Shown here: piece by piece, positions 35,011-43,915 of the stretch
Layout of the letters: every line of letters begins with the position of its first letter
Numbering within the stretch: position 1 is the stretch's first letter
From: WHSP01 sp040905505
GTDB taxonomy: Bacteria; Gemmatimonadota; Gemmatimonadetes; Longimicrobiales; Longimicrobiaceae
NCBI GenBank assembly: GCA_040905505.1
Contig: JBBDRL010000036.1
Coordinates: 1-48,297 of the forward strand
Reading direction: 5' to 3'
DNA length: 48,297 nt
Notes under the pieces: model-generated
The model's database searches: none
The model's input: only the letters and a program-made list of their open reading frames with translations
What the model was told of the DNA's origin: nothing
Position numbers and translations under genes: made by a program

Positions 35011-35475
35011 ATGATACGATCGAAGAGCCTGCGATCCATCGTGGCCATCTTTGCTCTGGCCGGTGTGGCGAGCGCCTGCGCCGACGCGGCGGCGGCGAGC
35101 CCCGAGCTCACCGTTTACGCCACGCCGACCTGCGGCTGCTGCGGTGCCTGGATCGAGCATATGCGTGAGAACGGATTCGACGTCGAGGTCGTCTATCAGG
35201 ACGACCTGACGGCCATTCGCCGCGCCCACGACGTGCCGGCGGAGATGACCTCCTGCCACATGGGCGTGGTCGACGGATTCGCCGTCGAGGGGCATGTGCC
35301 GGCTGATGTCGTGCACCGGCTGCTGGCCGAGCGGCCACCCGTGCTCGGTATCGCGGTTCCCGGAATGCCGATCGGCTCGCCGGGTATGGAGCATCCGGAC
35401 GGAATCGAACAGCCGTACGAAGTCTTCACGTTCGACGAGTCCGGCCCCCGCGAGGTGTACGAGTTTCGCAACTGA
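35011..35475 (+). CDS. Exported DUF411 metal-binding protein
   Basis: The protein has 154 residues with an N-terminal signal (ALAGVASAC, possibly a lipoprotein Cys at residue 23). The DUF411 core has YATPTCGCCGAWIEHM (C-x-C-C), MTSCHMGVVDGFAVEGHVP and GIAVPGMPIGSPGME. Family members occur in copper-resistance neighbourhoods and are thought to bind Cu or other soft metals through the Cys residues in the periplasm. Here it lies between ferrochelatase and the porphyrinogen oxidase. That suggests a link to heme or copper cofactor assembly, but this is only context. A purine-rich AGAGGTTAGG lies before ATG 35011. Confidence 0.9.
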   Translation: MIRSKSLRSIVAIFALAGVASACADAAAASPELTVYATPTCGCCGAWIEHMRENGFDVEVVYQDDLTAIRRAHDVPAEMTSCHMGVVDGFAVEGHVPADVVHRLLAERPPVLGIAVPGMPIGSPGMEHPDGIEQPYEVFTFDESGPREVYEFRN

Positions 35476-35521
35476 GCATGCCGGCGACCCGGCCCCGCGA
35501 GCCAGCGCAGCACCAGGCCGG

Positions 35522-36796
35522 ATGAGCGAGCGAACGGGAGTCGCCGTCGTCGGCGGAGGCATCACCGGGCTCGCGCTCGGGTACCATCTTGCCCGGGCCG
35601 GCGTCGCCCACAAGGTTTTGGAGGCGTCGGAGCGGCCGGGCGGGGTGGTGCGGAGCGGACGGGTCGAGGGACATCTGCTCGAGTGGGGCCCGCAGCGGAC
35701 GCGCCTGACCGCCGACGTGCGGGAGCTGGTCGAGGATCTGGGCTTGATGCAGCGCCTGGTCCTCGCCAGGAAGGGACTGCCCCTCCTGGTATTCAGAGAC
35801 GGAAAGCTTCGGCGGGTGCCTTTCTCGGCATCCGCCTTTCTGCGTTCGGACATCGTTCCCTTCGGCTCGAAGTTGCGGCTGCTGCTCGAGCCGATCACCG
35901 CAGGTGCGCGGGACGACGAATCGGTCGAGACCTTCTTCGTCCGCAAGCTCGGCCGAAAGGCCTACGAGAACATAGCCGGTCCCCTCTACGGCGGCCTGTA
36001 CGCCTCTGATCCGGCCGACATGGAGGTGGGGCTGTCGCTTAGACACGCGTTGCGGGAGCTTGGCGTCGGCCGCAGCCTGGTGCTACGGCTTCTCCGCCGC
36101 GGTGGTCAGGTCGAGCCGCCTGCCGCCTGCTCCTTCGATGACGGATTGGAGGTCCTTCCGCATGCGCTGTACGGCGCCAACACGGAGAATGTGGAGTTGA
36201 GCACTCCGGTCGGGGGACTGATACGCACCGAGGGGCGCTGGCAGATCGAAACCGAACGCGGGAGCCTCGTTGCGGATCGCGTCGTTCTGACGGCCCCGGC
36301 GCCCGCCTGCGCGAGGCTGCTGGCGGCGGAAGCACCGACCACCGCCCACGCGCTCCACGGCCTCACATACAACCGGCTGGCAGTCGTCCATCTTCACGCA
36401 GACACTGCGCTCACCGGATTGGGCTATCAGGTCTCACTGGCGGAGAGGCTCGCGACCCGCGGCGTCACCTTCAATGATAGCCTTTTCGGCCGTAGGGGCG
36501 TGTACACCGCCTACCTCGGGGGTGCCCGGGCCCCCGGCGTGGTGGACTGGATGGACGAGGAGATCGGAGCCGTGGCGGTGAGGGAGTTCCGCGCGGTTAC
36601 GGGATACGAGAGCCGGTCCCTGAGCGTCGCGCGAGAGGGTATGCCCGCCTGGGACAGGACGTGGGCGGCGCTGAAGAACCTGTCGCTTCCGCCGGGGATC
36701 AGTCTCGCCACGAACTGGGAGTCGCGACCGGGGCTGCCCGGGCGTCTGGCGCAGGCGAAGCGGATCGCGAGCGAGCTTGCGAAGTCCCTGTCTTGA
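35522..36796 (+). CDS. hemY: Protoporphyrinogen/coproporphyrinogen oxidase (HemY type)
   Basis: The protein has 424 residues. The FAD-binding motif VVGGGITGLALGYHLARAG starts at residue 8 and EASERPGGVVRSG follows. The middle block ETFFVRKLGRKAYENIAGPL and GLYASDPADM are typical of HemY-type oxidases. It takes six electrons from the porphyrinogen to O2, making the porphyrin used by ferrochelatase. The choice between protoporphyrin and coproporphyrin routes depends on whether hemQ or hemN/hemF partners exist, which are not in this window. ATG 35522 starts the Rossmann strand directly. It is the last heme gene of the block. Confidence 0.93.
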   Translation: MSERTGVAVVGGGITGLALGYHLARAGVAHKVLEASERPGGVVRSGRVEGHLLEWGPQRTRLTADVRELVEDLGLMQRLVLARKGLPLLVFRDGKLRRVPFSASAFLRSDIVPFGSKLRLLLEPITAGARDDESVETFFVRKLGRKAYENIAGPLYGGLYASDPADMEVGLSLRHALRELGVGRSLVLRLLRRGGQVEPPAACSFDDGLEVLPHALYGANTENVELSTPVGGLIRTEGRWQIETERGSLVADRVVLTAPAPACARLLAAEAPTTAHALHGLTYNRLAVVHLHADTALTGLGYQVSLAERLATRGVTFNDSLFGRRGVYTAYLGGARAPGVVDWMDEEIGAVAVREFRAVTGYESRSLSVAREGMPAWDRTWAALKNLSLPPGISLATNWESRPGLPGRLAQAKRIASELAKSLS

Positions 36797-37004
36797 TCCC
36801 CATGCGGTGGGCGCCAGGGAGGCGTCCGGCTCCGTGCCCGCCTGCCCGGGGAACCCCGTCCTCGTTCCGCTCCCGATCGCCCGATCCTGACCGCGTACAC
36901 GGCCCTCCGCCGGTCACGCTACCCTGACCCGGATCGCTTTGTGCAGCGAGCCGCTCACGTTCGGGCCACGCTCCATGGCGATTCTTTCCCCAGCGCACAG
37001 GGTC

Positions 37005-37928
37005 ATGCCGGGAACGTCACCACCGATCATCAACGCCGTTCTGGTCGCGTCCGACCTGTCGAAAGCGTCGGACGCCCTCGTGCAGCAGGCATCGGCGCTC
37101 GCCGCTCGCGGCGGCGCTGACCTTCATGTGGTGAGCGTCTACTCGTCCCCGACGTCGCGTTTTGGCGAAGATCCCGAGGTCCCCGAGGCCGTGATGACGG
37201 AGATCAGGGAAGCACTGCCGGCTCAGCTCCGCCGCATTCTTCCGGATTCCGGGCGTCCGGCGAGTGAGGAGGTGCGTTTCGGGTCCCCCGCCACCGTGAT
37301 TCTCGAGCGCGCGCGCGAGACGCGGAGCGATCTGATCGTTCTGGGCGCCCACCGCGGGCGCGATGTCAACGCGCAGTTCCTGGGTACGACGGCCGACGAG
37401 GTCCTCAGGGAGACTGAGATCCCGTGTCTCGTACTGCGCGGCCGATTCTCGATGCCACTCGCGCGCATCGGCGTCGCCACCGACTTCTCGGCCATCGGCA
37501 CGGGCGCGCTCGAACGGGCCGTCGATTGGGCAGCCTGGCTTGGCAGCGGCGCCGCAGGCGAGGATGGTGTGACCCTCTGTGCGGCGCATGTGCTGCATCC
37601 GTCCGAGCGGGATGAAGAGACGGATTGTCGCGCGCGACTTGAGCAGGCCATCGAAGATGCTTGTCGTCAGGCGGGCGAGTCGGCTTCGTCTGTGGTCCCG
37701 GAGCCGGAGATACTGGTGGGAAGCGACGCGCCGTCAGCCCTGATCGATTGGGTAAAGGGAGGCCGGTTGGACCTGCTGGCGGCGGGAACACATGGGAAGA
37801 GTGGCTGGCAACGCAGCCTCCTCGGCTCTACCTCCTCGGCGTTGGCGCGGCGGGCACCCTGCCCGGTCCTTCTCGTACCCCGGTCAGACGGATCGCCGAT
37901 GGGGGATGGAGCGGAGAACGACCGCTGA
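37005..37928 (+). CDS. Tandem universal stress protein (two UspA domains)
   Basis: The protein has 307 residues from ATG 37005; ATG 36975 is also possible, and the true start is unsure because neither has a clear ribosome site. Domain one spans about residues 5-140 (VLVASDLSKASDALV to IPCLVLRGR). Domain two ends with AAGTHGKSGW, then LLGSTSSALARRAPCPVLLVPR, which fits the ATP-binding G-x2-G-x9-G-S/T pattern. The first domain keeps a similar but weaker site (LGAHRGRD, FLGTTADEV). Such proteins bind ATP and help cells survive starvation or redox stress; the exact role is not shown by the sequence. Confidence 0.88.
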   Translation: MPGTSPPIINAVLVASDLSKASDALVQQASALAARGGADLHVVSVYSSPTSRFGEDPEVPEAVMTEIREALPAQLRRILPDSGRPASEEVRFGSPATVILERARETRSDLIVLGAHRGRDVNAQFLGTTADEVLRETEIPCLVLRGRFSMPLARIGVATDFSAIGTGALERAVDWAAWLGSGAAGEDGVTLCAAHVLHPSERDEETDCRARLEQAIEDACRQAGESASSVVPEPEILVGSDAPSALIDWVKGGRLDLLAAGTHGKSGWQRSLLGSTSSALARRAPCPVLLVPRSDGSPMGDGAENDR

Positions 37929-37964
37929 CCTCGACAGGAGGATCGCGATGAGCCTTCGGGCTCG

Positions 37965-38189
37965 TCAACCCGTGTCGGCCAGGGGGGTGAGCACCGCATT
38001 GGCCACTTCCGCATCACGCCGGTGGACCGCCAGGGCGACTCCCTCCGACGACCCTCCGGAAGGCGCGAGCGTCGCGTTCTCATCGCTCACCAGAAGTGAG
38101 TAGATGCCTGCGTTGAGAAGCTCGATCTGCGCTTCGTCAGCCGTCATCAGGCTGTTGAACATACGGACGACCACGAGACTTTCCGACAT
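37965..38189 (-). CDS. Small DUF2007-like protein
   Basis: The protein has 74 residues. It reads as one alpha/beta unit: ESLVVVRMFNSLMTADEAQI, a helix to LLNAGIYSLLVSDEN, then VALAVHRRDAEVANAVL. This resembles DUF2007, a PII-like small fold often called putative signal-transducing protein. It faces the universal stress gene end to end (36 bases between stops). ATG 38189 has only a weak ribosome site. Confidence 0.7.
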   Translation of the reverse strand: MSESLVVVRMFNSLMTADEAQIELLNAGIYSLLVSDENATLAPSGGSSEGVALAVHRRDAEVANAVLTPLADTG

Positions 38190-38275
38190 TTATGCTGAGC
38201 TCGTCGTTCGAGGACTTCATGACTCCGGTGCGTTGATACGTCCCCGTTCTGCAAGACCCCTGCCTGATCGGGCAT

Positions 38276-38291
38276 GATCGGCTGGCCGATC
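38276..38291. promoter_or_regulatory. Perfect short inverted repeat GATCGGC-TG-GCCGATC
   Basis: Seven-base arms are separated by two bases. The repeat lies about 105 bases before the small barrel gene at 38398 and 86 bases before the divergent DUF2007-like gene at 38189. The size fits a dimeric repressor site, but nothing else supports one. Confidence 0.3.
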
Positions 38292-38397
38292 TGCGGTACC
38301 CGACGACTGGCACCGGAGTTGCCCATCGCGCCGTCTGGTCACGCGTCCCATCGACGGGCGCAATCAGGTCGATCTCGGTGTGGGGGAGGGTTTCGAG

Positions 38398-38979
38398 ATG
38401 GGGAACAGAATGGGTCGGTCCATCGGTCTTACGGTGGTGGGGATCGTGTTGACGGCCGGGGCTACGCAGGCGCAGGTCTTCACGCCCACCTTCATGGCTC
38501 CCGGTGGTGCATCCGACGTCGGGTTATACTTGAGTGAAGGGCCAGGGGACTTCGCCATCGAGGGGATCTGGCGCCGCAGCTCAGGCGGATACGATCTGGG
38601 CTTCCGAGGAGGAGTGGCGGATCTCGGAGACCTGTCGGTCCTGGTGGGTGGCGAGCTCCGCAACCCGCTCGCATTGGGCGCTCCGGTCGACGTGGCGGTC
38701 ACGGGTGCCGCACAGGGCGTCATCGGGGACGTATCGGGCGCCGGGTTCCTCGTCGGCCTCAGTGTCGGGCACACGTTCGGCGCGGCCGACTTCGCTCTTA
38801 CGCCTTACCTCCATCCCCGCGTCGGGCTGGTCAATGGGTTCGGTCCGGACGACTTCGAGCTCGAGCTGCTCGCCGACTTCGGGTTCGATTTCAGGATCAG
38901 CCCCCGGCTCGACCTCCGGTTCGGGATCGCAGTCGACGACGTCGGCGCGGAGTGGGGTGTCGGGTTCGCGTGGCGTTGA
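38398..38979 (+). CDS. Small outer-membrane beta-barrel protein of unknown function
   Basis: The protein has 193 residues. The signal peptide ends at ATQAQ (about residue 24). The rest alternates polar and hydrophobic residues in strands (LYLSEGPGDFAIEGIWRR, YDLGFRGGVADLG, FALTPYLHPRVGLVNGF, LDLRFGIAVDDVG). It ends in GFAWR rather than an aromatic last residue. ATG 38398 is preceded by GGGGGAGGG, a good ribosome site. It resembles an eight-stranded OmpA/OmpW-size barrel but I cannot assign a family. It stands alone just before the Mrp operon. Confidence 0.7.
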   Translation: MGNRMGRSIGLTVVGIVLTAGATQAQVFTPTFMAPGGASDVGLYLSEGPGDFAIEGIWRRSSGGYDLGFRGGVADLGDLSVLVGGELRNPLALGAPVDVAVTGAAQGVIGDVSGAGFLVGLSVGHTFGAADFALTPYLHPRVGLVNGFGPDDFELELLADFGFDFRISPRLDLRFGIAVDDVGAEWGVGFAWR

Positions 38980-39128
38980 GGCGCATCGTTCGAGGCGGTG
39001 AGAAGGGATCGCCCTGGGCGCAGTGAGCCGATCGCCTGGCCTTTCCGGGGACCGGGCTGGGCCTCGGACGCGGCCATCAAACCCCGGCGATCCGGTTGCC
39101 GAACCACGAGAACCTTGGGAGGGGGACA

Positions 39129-39395
39129 ATGGACGAGTTCTTCATCGGAGTCGCGATCTTCCTCCTGTTCACCCTCCTCAGTGGCCTCCAGCGCATCCTT
39201 CGCGGTCCTACGGAGGCCGACCGGATGCTGTCCGCGCAGCTATTCGGCACGACGGGCGTCGCGATCACGTTGCTGCTGGCCGAGCTGACGCCGGCCGCCG
39301 GGCTTCGGGACGTCGCCCTCGTTTTCACCCTTCTGGCGGCTGTCAACGTCGTCGCGTTCGCGCACCACACCTGGCGTCGGGAAGTGGGTCGATGA
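39129..39395 (+). CDS. mrpF: Mrp-type antiporter subunit F
   Basis: The protein has 88 residues with three membrane segments and the MrpF/MnhF block LRGPTEADRMLSAQLFGT between the first two. It is a small subunit of a multi-protein Na+(or K+)/H+ antiporter in the inner membrane. GGGAGGGGG lies before ATG 39129. Its stop overlaps the mrpG start (ATGATGA). It is the first gene of an eight-gene operon ending at 46214. Confidence 0.9.
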   Translation: MDEFFIGVAIFLLFTLLSGLQRILRGPTEADRMLSAQLFGTTGVAITLLLAELTPAAGLRDVALVFTLLAAVNVVAFAHHTWRREVGR

Positions 39396-39697
39396 TGGAT
39401 CCACGGGATGTGCTTACCGTTTTGTGCGTGCTGCTGGGCGCATTCTTCTTTTTCGCCGGCACCCTCGGCGTCCTGCGCTTTCCCGACGCGATCACTCGAT
39501 TGCACGCGGTGACGAAGGCCGACAATCTCGGTCTAGGCCTGGTCGTTCTCGGGCTGGCTCTCCAGGCGGCGTCACTCCTGGCTGTCCTCAAGCTCCTGCT
39601 GATCTGGGCGATCGCGCTGCTGGCCAGCGCCACATCCTGCTTCCTGGTCGCAGACTCCGCCCTGCGCGGGCAGGGGGAGCGGGAGTCAGCAGGTTGA
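39392..39697 (+). CDS. mrpG: Mrp-type antiporter subunit G
   Basis: The protein has 101 residues and three membrane segments. The MrpG/MnhG signature is GTLGVLRFPDAITRLHAVTK followed by a glycine-rich helix. Two ATG codons (39392 and 39395) overlap the mrpF stop; either could start. Its stop overlaps the TTG start of the next gene (TTGA). Confidence 0.9.
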   Translation: MMDPRDVLTVLCVLLGAFFFFAGTLGVLRFPDAITRLHAVTKADNLGLGLVVLGLALQAASLLAVLKLLLIWAIALLASATSCFLVADSALRGQGERESAG

Positions 39698-40635
39698 CGG
39701 CCGGTCTGCTATTCGACATCGCTCTCGTCGTCGGGCTCACGATCATCGCATTTCGCGCCATCCACGCACCGGACCTCTTTGTCGGTGCGGTGCTCTATAT
39801 CGTCTTCGGGCTCCTCCTGGCGCTCGTCTGGGTTCGGCTGAACGCCCCCGATCTCGCCCTCGCCGAAGCTGCCATCGGAGCCGGGATCACGGGCGCGATG
39901 CTGCTCGACGCGGTCAGGCAGGTGGGGAGCCCCGCGCGGCGCGCGCCTGTGCTGACCCGTATCGGCCGCGTGGCCCCATGGGCGGGTGCGGTGGGGCTGG
40001 GCGCGGTTGCTGCCGGTGCGCTCGTCACACTCGAGGATCGGGGGGGCACTCTGGGCGAGATGGTCCGCGGGCGTGTCGCCGAGAGCGGGGTCGACCACCC
40101 GGTGACGGCCGTGCTACTCGTGTTCAGAGGGTATGATACCTGGCTGGAGGTCGGGGTCCTTCTCGTCGCGGCAATTGCCGTACTGGGCGTACGTCGGACC
40201 CGCGTGCTGGTCCCATCCGAGCCATCCTCCGAGGCGCCGCCAATCGCCACGGCCGCAGCCGGCGTCCTCCTTCCAGCCGGCGTGCTGATCGGCGGATTCC
40301 TCCTCTGGACCGGCAGCCACGCTCCCGGTGGTGCCTTCCAGGCGGCTGCGGTGCTCGCGGCGATGGGGATTCTCGTCTCACTCCTCGGACGGCCACCGCT
40401 CGCGTCGCTGTCGGCCCTCCGCCTGCGCCTTCTGCTGGTGTGCGGCTTCACGACATTCCTCGCGGCCGGGGTCGTCGGGCTGCTGGTCGAGGACGCATTT
40501 CTCCGCTATCCGGCGGCGGCGGCGGGCTGGATCATCACTGTCATCGAGTTGGCGGTGACCGTATCGATCGCCGCAAGTCTCGTCCTGCTGTTCGCGGGCG
40601 GGCGTGATCGGGCCGCCGACGAGGCGGCCGGATGA
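39694..40635 (+). CDS. mrpB: Fusion of the MrpA C-terminal part (DUF4040/MbhD-MbhE-like) with MrpB
   Basis: The protein has 313 residues. Residues about 1-75 are a DUF4040 unit (LNAPDLALAEAAIGAGITGA), elsewhere the C-terminal part of MrpA or MbhD. Residues about 125-170 match the MbhE-like end of MrpA (LVFRGYDTWLEVGVLLVAA). Residues about 185-300 are MrpB/MnhB (GGFLLWTGSHAPGGAFQAAA). So this one chain carries what is normally the tail of MrpA plus all of MrpB, while the MrpA antiporter part is supplied by separate genes. The start is TTG 39694, fixed by overlap with the mrpG stop and by the first membrane helix. Confidence 0.85.
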   Translation: MTAGLLFDIALVVGLTIIAFRAIHAPDLFVGAVLYIVFGLLLALVWVRLNAPDLALAEAAIGAGITGAMLLDAVRQVGSPARRAPVLTRIGRVAPWAGAVGLGAVAAGALVTLEDRGGTLGEMVRGRVAESGVDHPVTAVLLVFRGYDTWLEVGVLLVAAIAVLGVRRTRVLVPSEPSSEAPPIATAAAGVLLPAGVLIGGFLLWTGSHAPGGAFQAAAVLAAMGILVSLLGRPPLASLSALRLRLLLVCGFTTFLAAGVVGLLVEDAFLRYPAAAAGWIITVIELAVTVSIAASLVLLFAGGRDRAADEAAG

Positions 40636-40946
40636 GCTCGTACGTCGTCTACGTCGTCGGTGCGGGGCTCCTGCTGGTCGTCGGCGTTCATGGGGCGCTG
40701 ACCGCACGCCACCTGGTGCGTCTGATCCTCGCGCTGAACGTGATGAGCGGGGGAGTCTTTCTCGCTCTCATCGCCATCTCCGCGCGCGGGGCGGGCTCGG
40801 CCGCTGGTCCCGATCCCGTGCCGCAAGCGCTCGTTCTCACGGGGATCGTCGTCGCGGTCTCGATCACGGCCTTCGTGCTCGCTCTGGCCCGACGGATCCA
40901 CGCCCTCTCCGGCCGTACGAGCCTGTCGGAAGAAGACCTCGAATGA
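40632..40946 (+). CDS. mrpC: Mrp-type antiporter subunit C (NuoK-like)
   Basis: The protein has 104 residues and three membrane helices. The NuoK/MrpC pattern is LIGLNV-like LILALNVMSGGVFLALIA, followed by PDPVPQALVLTGIVVAVSITA. ATGA overlaps link it to the genes before and after. The acidic tail (SEEDLE) is cytoplasmic by analogy. Confidence 0.92.
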   Translation: MSSYVVYVVGAGLLLVVGVHGALTARHLVRLILALNVMSGGVFLALIAISARGAGSAAGPDPVPQALVLTGIVVAVSITAFVLALARRIHALSGRTSLSEEDLE

Positions 40947-42424
40947 TCGTCACGATGGTCCTTCTCCCGTTCCTCGGCGGGTGCCTCGCGTTCCTGCTGC
41001 GTCGAACGGCACCGTTCGTCGCGGTCCTCGGCGCGGCGTCGGTCGCGGCTACGGCGGCGATGCTAGCCGTAGGGGTCTGGCGTAGCGGCCCGCGCATCTA
41101 CGCGATCGGGGGCTGGGGGGCGCCGATCGGGATCGAGCTGGTCGCGGACGGGCTCTCGGCGATCATGCTGTTGACCTCTGCCGTCGTGGTGCTCGCGGTG
41201 AGCGTCTACTCGATCGGCTATCACGAGCACGACGATTCCGACGCCTGGCATCCGGGCGAGGGGTTCTGGCCGCTCGCACTGATCCTGTGGGGCGCCCTGA
41301 ACGTCCTCTTCCTGTCCGCGGACGTGTTCAACCTCTACGTGGCGCTGGAGTTGATGACGCTGGCCGCCGTCGGGCTCGTGGTCCTGAGTGGAGGCGAGGC
41401 CGCGCTCATGGCCGCGATGCGCTACGCCCTCGCCGCGTTCGCCGCGTCGATGATGTACCTGCTGGGCGTCGCCATCCTCTATGGCGCCTATGGACGGCTG
41501 GACCTCGACGGCCTCGCCACCGTCGTTTCGCCGGAGCCCGCGGCGTTCGTCGCCGCCGCGCTGATCGGTGGGGCGCTGTTGTTGAAGACGGCGCTCTTCC
41601 CGCTGCACTTCTGGCTTCCGCGCGCGCACGCCGCGGCGCCAGCGCCCGTGAGCGCGCTCCTCTCCTCGCTCGTGGTCACCGGTTCGTTCTACCTCTTTCT
41701 GCGGCTCTGGACGGGGGTGTTCTCGACCATCGCGGTACCCGCGGCCGGCCAGTTCGTCGGGGCGCTGGGGGCCGGGGCGATTCTCTGGGGCTCGCTTCAG
41801 GCGCTTCGGCAGCAGCATCTCAAGGTGATGATCGCCTACTCGACCGTTGCCCAGGTCGGCTACCTCTTCCTGCCCATCCCCCTGCTGACGAGCGCCGCCA
41901 CAACGCCGGATGGCGCGCTGCTGTGGGGCATCGACGCATGGAATGGCGGGATCTACCATGCGATCTCGCACGCGCTGGCCAAGGCCGCGATGTTCCTGGC
42001 CGCCGGCACGATCGTCCATGCGCTCGGTAGCGACCGGATCGTCGGGATCAGCGGGATCGCGCGCCAACTGCCGATCACGACCTACGCGTTCGGCATCGCC
42101 GGTATGACCCTGATCGGGCTGCCCCCGAGCGGCGGCTTCGTGGCCAAGTGGCTGCTGCTCTCGGCAGCCTTCGCCAGCGGACAATGGTGGTGGGCCGTCG
42201 TCATCCTCGCGGGCGGCGTTCTGACGGCCGGGTACATCTTCCTCGTGCTCGGGCAGGAGCTGTCGCTCGCGGGCACCGACCAGCCGGTGGAGTTGAGCAA
42301 GGTTCCGCGCTCGATGGAGTACGCGGCATTCTCGCTCGCCGTCGCGTCGCTCCTGCTCGGCCTGCGGGTGATCGAGCCGATCGCGCTCCTTCAGGCGGGG
42401 CTCCCGTTCGTGGAGGGCGGCTGA
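40943..42424 (+). CDS. mrpD: Mrp antiporter module 1 (MrpD/NuoL-M-N family)
   Basis: The protein has 493 residues and about 14 membrane helices. Proton-path residues seen are E136 in helix 5 (NLYVALELMTL), K215 in helix 7 (LLLKTALFPLHFWLP) and K402 in helix 12 (PPSGGFVAKWLLL). At the place of the second buried Lys, helix 8 reads SLVVTGSFYLFLRL, so T246 replaces Lys. The start overlaps the mrpC stop (ATGA) and the next gene begins three bases after its stop. It works with the two following modules as ion-pumping subunits. Confidence 0.9.
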   Translation: MIVTMVLLPFLGGCLAFLLRRTAPFVAVLGAASVAATAAMLAVGVWRSGPRIYAIGGWGAPIGIELVADGLSAIMLLTSAVVVLAVSVYSIGYHEHDDSDAWHPGEGFWPLALILWGALNVLFLSADVFNLYVALELMTLAAVGLVVLSGGEAALMAAMRYALAAFAASMMYLLGVAILYGAYGRLDLDGLATVVSPEPAAFVAAALIGGALLLKTALFPLHFWLPRAHAAAPAPVSALLSSLVVTGSFYLFLRLWTGVFSTIAVPAAGQFVGALGAGAILWGSLQALRQQHLKVMIAYSTVAQVGYLFLPIPLLTSAATTPDGALLWGIDAWNGGIYHAISHALAKAAMFLAAGTIVHALGSDRIVGISGIARQLPITTYAFGIAGMTLIGLPPSGGFVAKWLLLSAAFASGQWWWAVVILAGGVLTAGYIFLVLGQELSLAGTDQPVELSKVPRSMEYAAFSLAVASLLLGLRVIEPIALLQAGLPFVEGG

Positions 42425-42427
42425 TCC

Positions 42428-43915
42428 ATGGAATGGACCTTCTGGATGGCACCCGGGCTGTTGGCCGTCTCGTTCGTGACCGCACTCCTCATCTTCCCGC
42501 TCGACGAGGAGCAGGTCCGACTCAGGACGGCACTGAATCTGGGCGGTGCCACGCTCAAGCTCATCCTGGTCGGCGTGATGGCATGGGGAATTCTGACCGG
42601 CCACGAGTTCGAAGCGCGGCTCTCGTTCGTCGGCGAGCTCGAGCTGGTCCTCCGCCTCGACTATCTGTCACTCCTCTTCATCGTCCTCTCGGCGATCCTG
42701 TGGTTCCTGACGACCGTCTATGCGGTCGGGTACCTGGAGCAATCCCCCCATCGCAGCCGGTTCTTCGGCTTCTTCAGCCTCTGCGTCACCGCGACGATGG
42801 GAATCGCGCTGGCCGGCAATCTGGTGACGTTCTTCGTCTTCTACGAGCTCCTCACGGTGGTGACTTATCCGCTCGTCGTGCACCGTGGGACGGGCGAGGC
42901 GCTCGAGGGGGGCCGCGTCTACCTGCTGTATACGCTGACCGGCGGCACTGTGCTGCTGCTGGGGATCGCCTGGCTGCATTCGCTCACCGGACCGGTCGAG
43001 TTCGTGACGGGCGGCCAGCTCGCGGACCTGGCCGTGGAGCGGCCCGCGACCCTGCGGCTCATCTTCCTGTTGATCGTGGGGGGGCTGGGCGTCAAGGCGG
43101 CCATCTTTCCGCTACACGGCTGGCTCCCGATCGCCATGGTCGCTCCGGCCCCGGTGAGCGCACTGCTGCACGCGGTCGCGGTGGTCAAAGCCGGCGCGTT
43201 CGGAATCGTGCGGGTGATCTTCGACGTCTACGGCATCGAGGTCGCCGATGGCCTGGGCCTGCTCGCCCCGCTCTCGCTGGCCGCGGCCGTGACCATTCTC
43301 TACGGGTCGGTGCGGGCACTGGCGCAGGACGATCTGAAGCGGCTCCTCGCCTTCTCGACGGTGAGCCAGATCTCCTATGTCGCCCTGGGCGTCAGTCTGC
43401 TCGGGCCGGTGGCTACGGCGGGCGGGCTCGTTCACCTCCTGCATCAGGGCATGATGAAGGTGACGCTCTTCTTCTGCGCCGGGATCCTGTCCGAGACGTT
43501 GGGGATCCATCGGGTGAGTGAGATGAGGGGCGTGGGACGGCGGATGCCGCTGACGATGGCCGCCTTCACCGTTGCGGGATTCGGGATGATCGGCGTCCCG
43601 CCGGTCGCGGGCTTCATCAGCAAATGGTATCTCGGTCTCGGGGCGCTCGAGGCGGGGCAGGAGTGGGTCGTGCCGCTTCTCGCGCTCAGCGGCGCTCTCA
43701 ACGCGACGTACTTCCTTCCGATCATCGGTGCCGCCTGGTTCCGCTCCCCTGAAGCCGACTGGGCGGAGTTCGACGGCCCCGAGACCGATTGGATGCTGCT
43801 CTTTCCGGCGCTCGCGACCGCCCTCCTATCGCTCGCGGCGGGTGTCATGGCCGGCCTGCCGTTCAGCCCGCTCTGGCTGACGAGCTTCGCGGTCACCGAG
43901 ATCCACGGGCCATGA
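42428..43915 (+). CDS. Mrp antiporter module 2 (MrpD/NuoM family), all key residues present
   Basis: The protein has 495 residues. It has E140 in helix 5 (VFYELLTVVTY), K223 in helix 7 (GLGVKAAIFPLHGWLP), K254 in helix 8 (AVVKAGAFG) and K399 in helix 12 (GFISKWYLG). The full set makes this the most orthodox of the three modules. HQGMMKVTLFFCAG is also typical. The stop overlaps the next start by ATGA. Which of the three modules replaces the antiporter part of MrpA cannot be told without alignment. Confidence 0.9.
   Translation: MEWTFWMAPGLLAVSFVTALLIFPLDEEQVRLRTALNLGGATLKLILVGVMAWGILTGHEFEARLSFVGELELVLRLDYLSLLFIVLSAILWFLTTVYAVGYLEQSPHRSRFFGFFSLCVTATMGIALAGNLVTFFVFYELLTVVTYPLVVHRGTGEALEGGRVYLLYTLTGGTVLLLGIAWLHSLTGPVEFVTGGQLADLAVERPATLRLIFLLIVGGLGVKAAIFPLHGWLPIAMVAPAPVSALLHAVAVVKAGAFGIVRVIFDVYGIEVADGLGLLAPLSLAAAVTILYGSVRALAQDDLKRLLAFSTVSQISYVALGVSLLGPVATAGGLVHLLHQGMMKVTLFFCAGILSETLGIHRVSEMRGVGRRMPLTMAAFTVAGFGMIGVPPVAGFISKWYLGLGALEAGQEWVVPLLALSGALNATYFLPIIGAAWFRSPEADWAEFDGPETDWMLLFPALATALLSLAAGVMAGLPFSPLWLTSFAVTEIHGP

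Noticed and set aside
41063..42604. Open frame of 513 codons on the minus strand
   Set aside because: It lies opposite antiporter module 1 and gives a low-complexity Gln/Glu/Arg-rich translation with no membrane segments or motifs.
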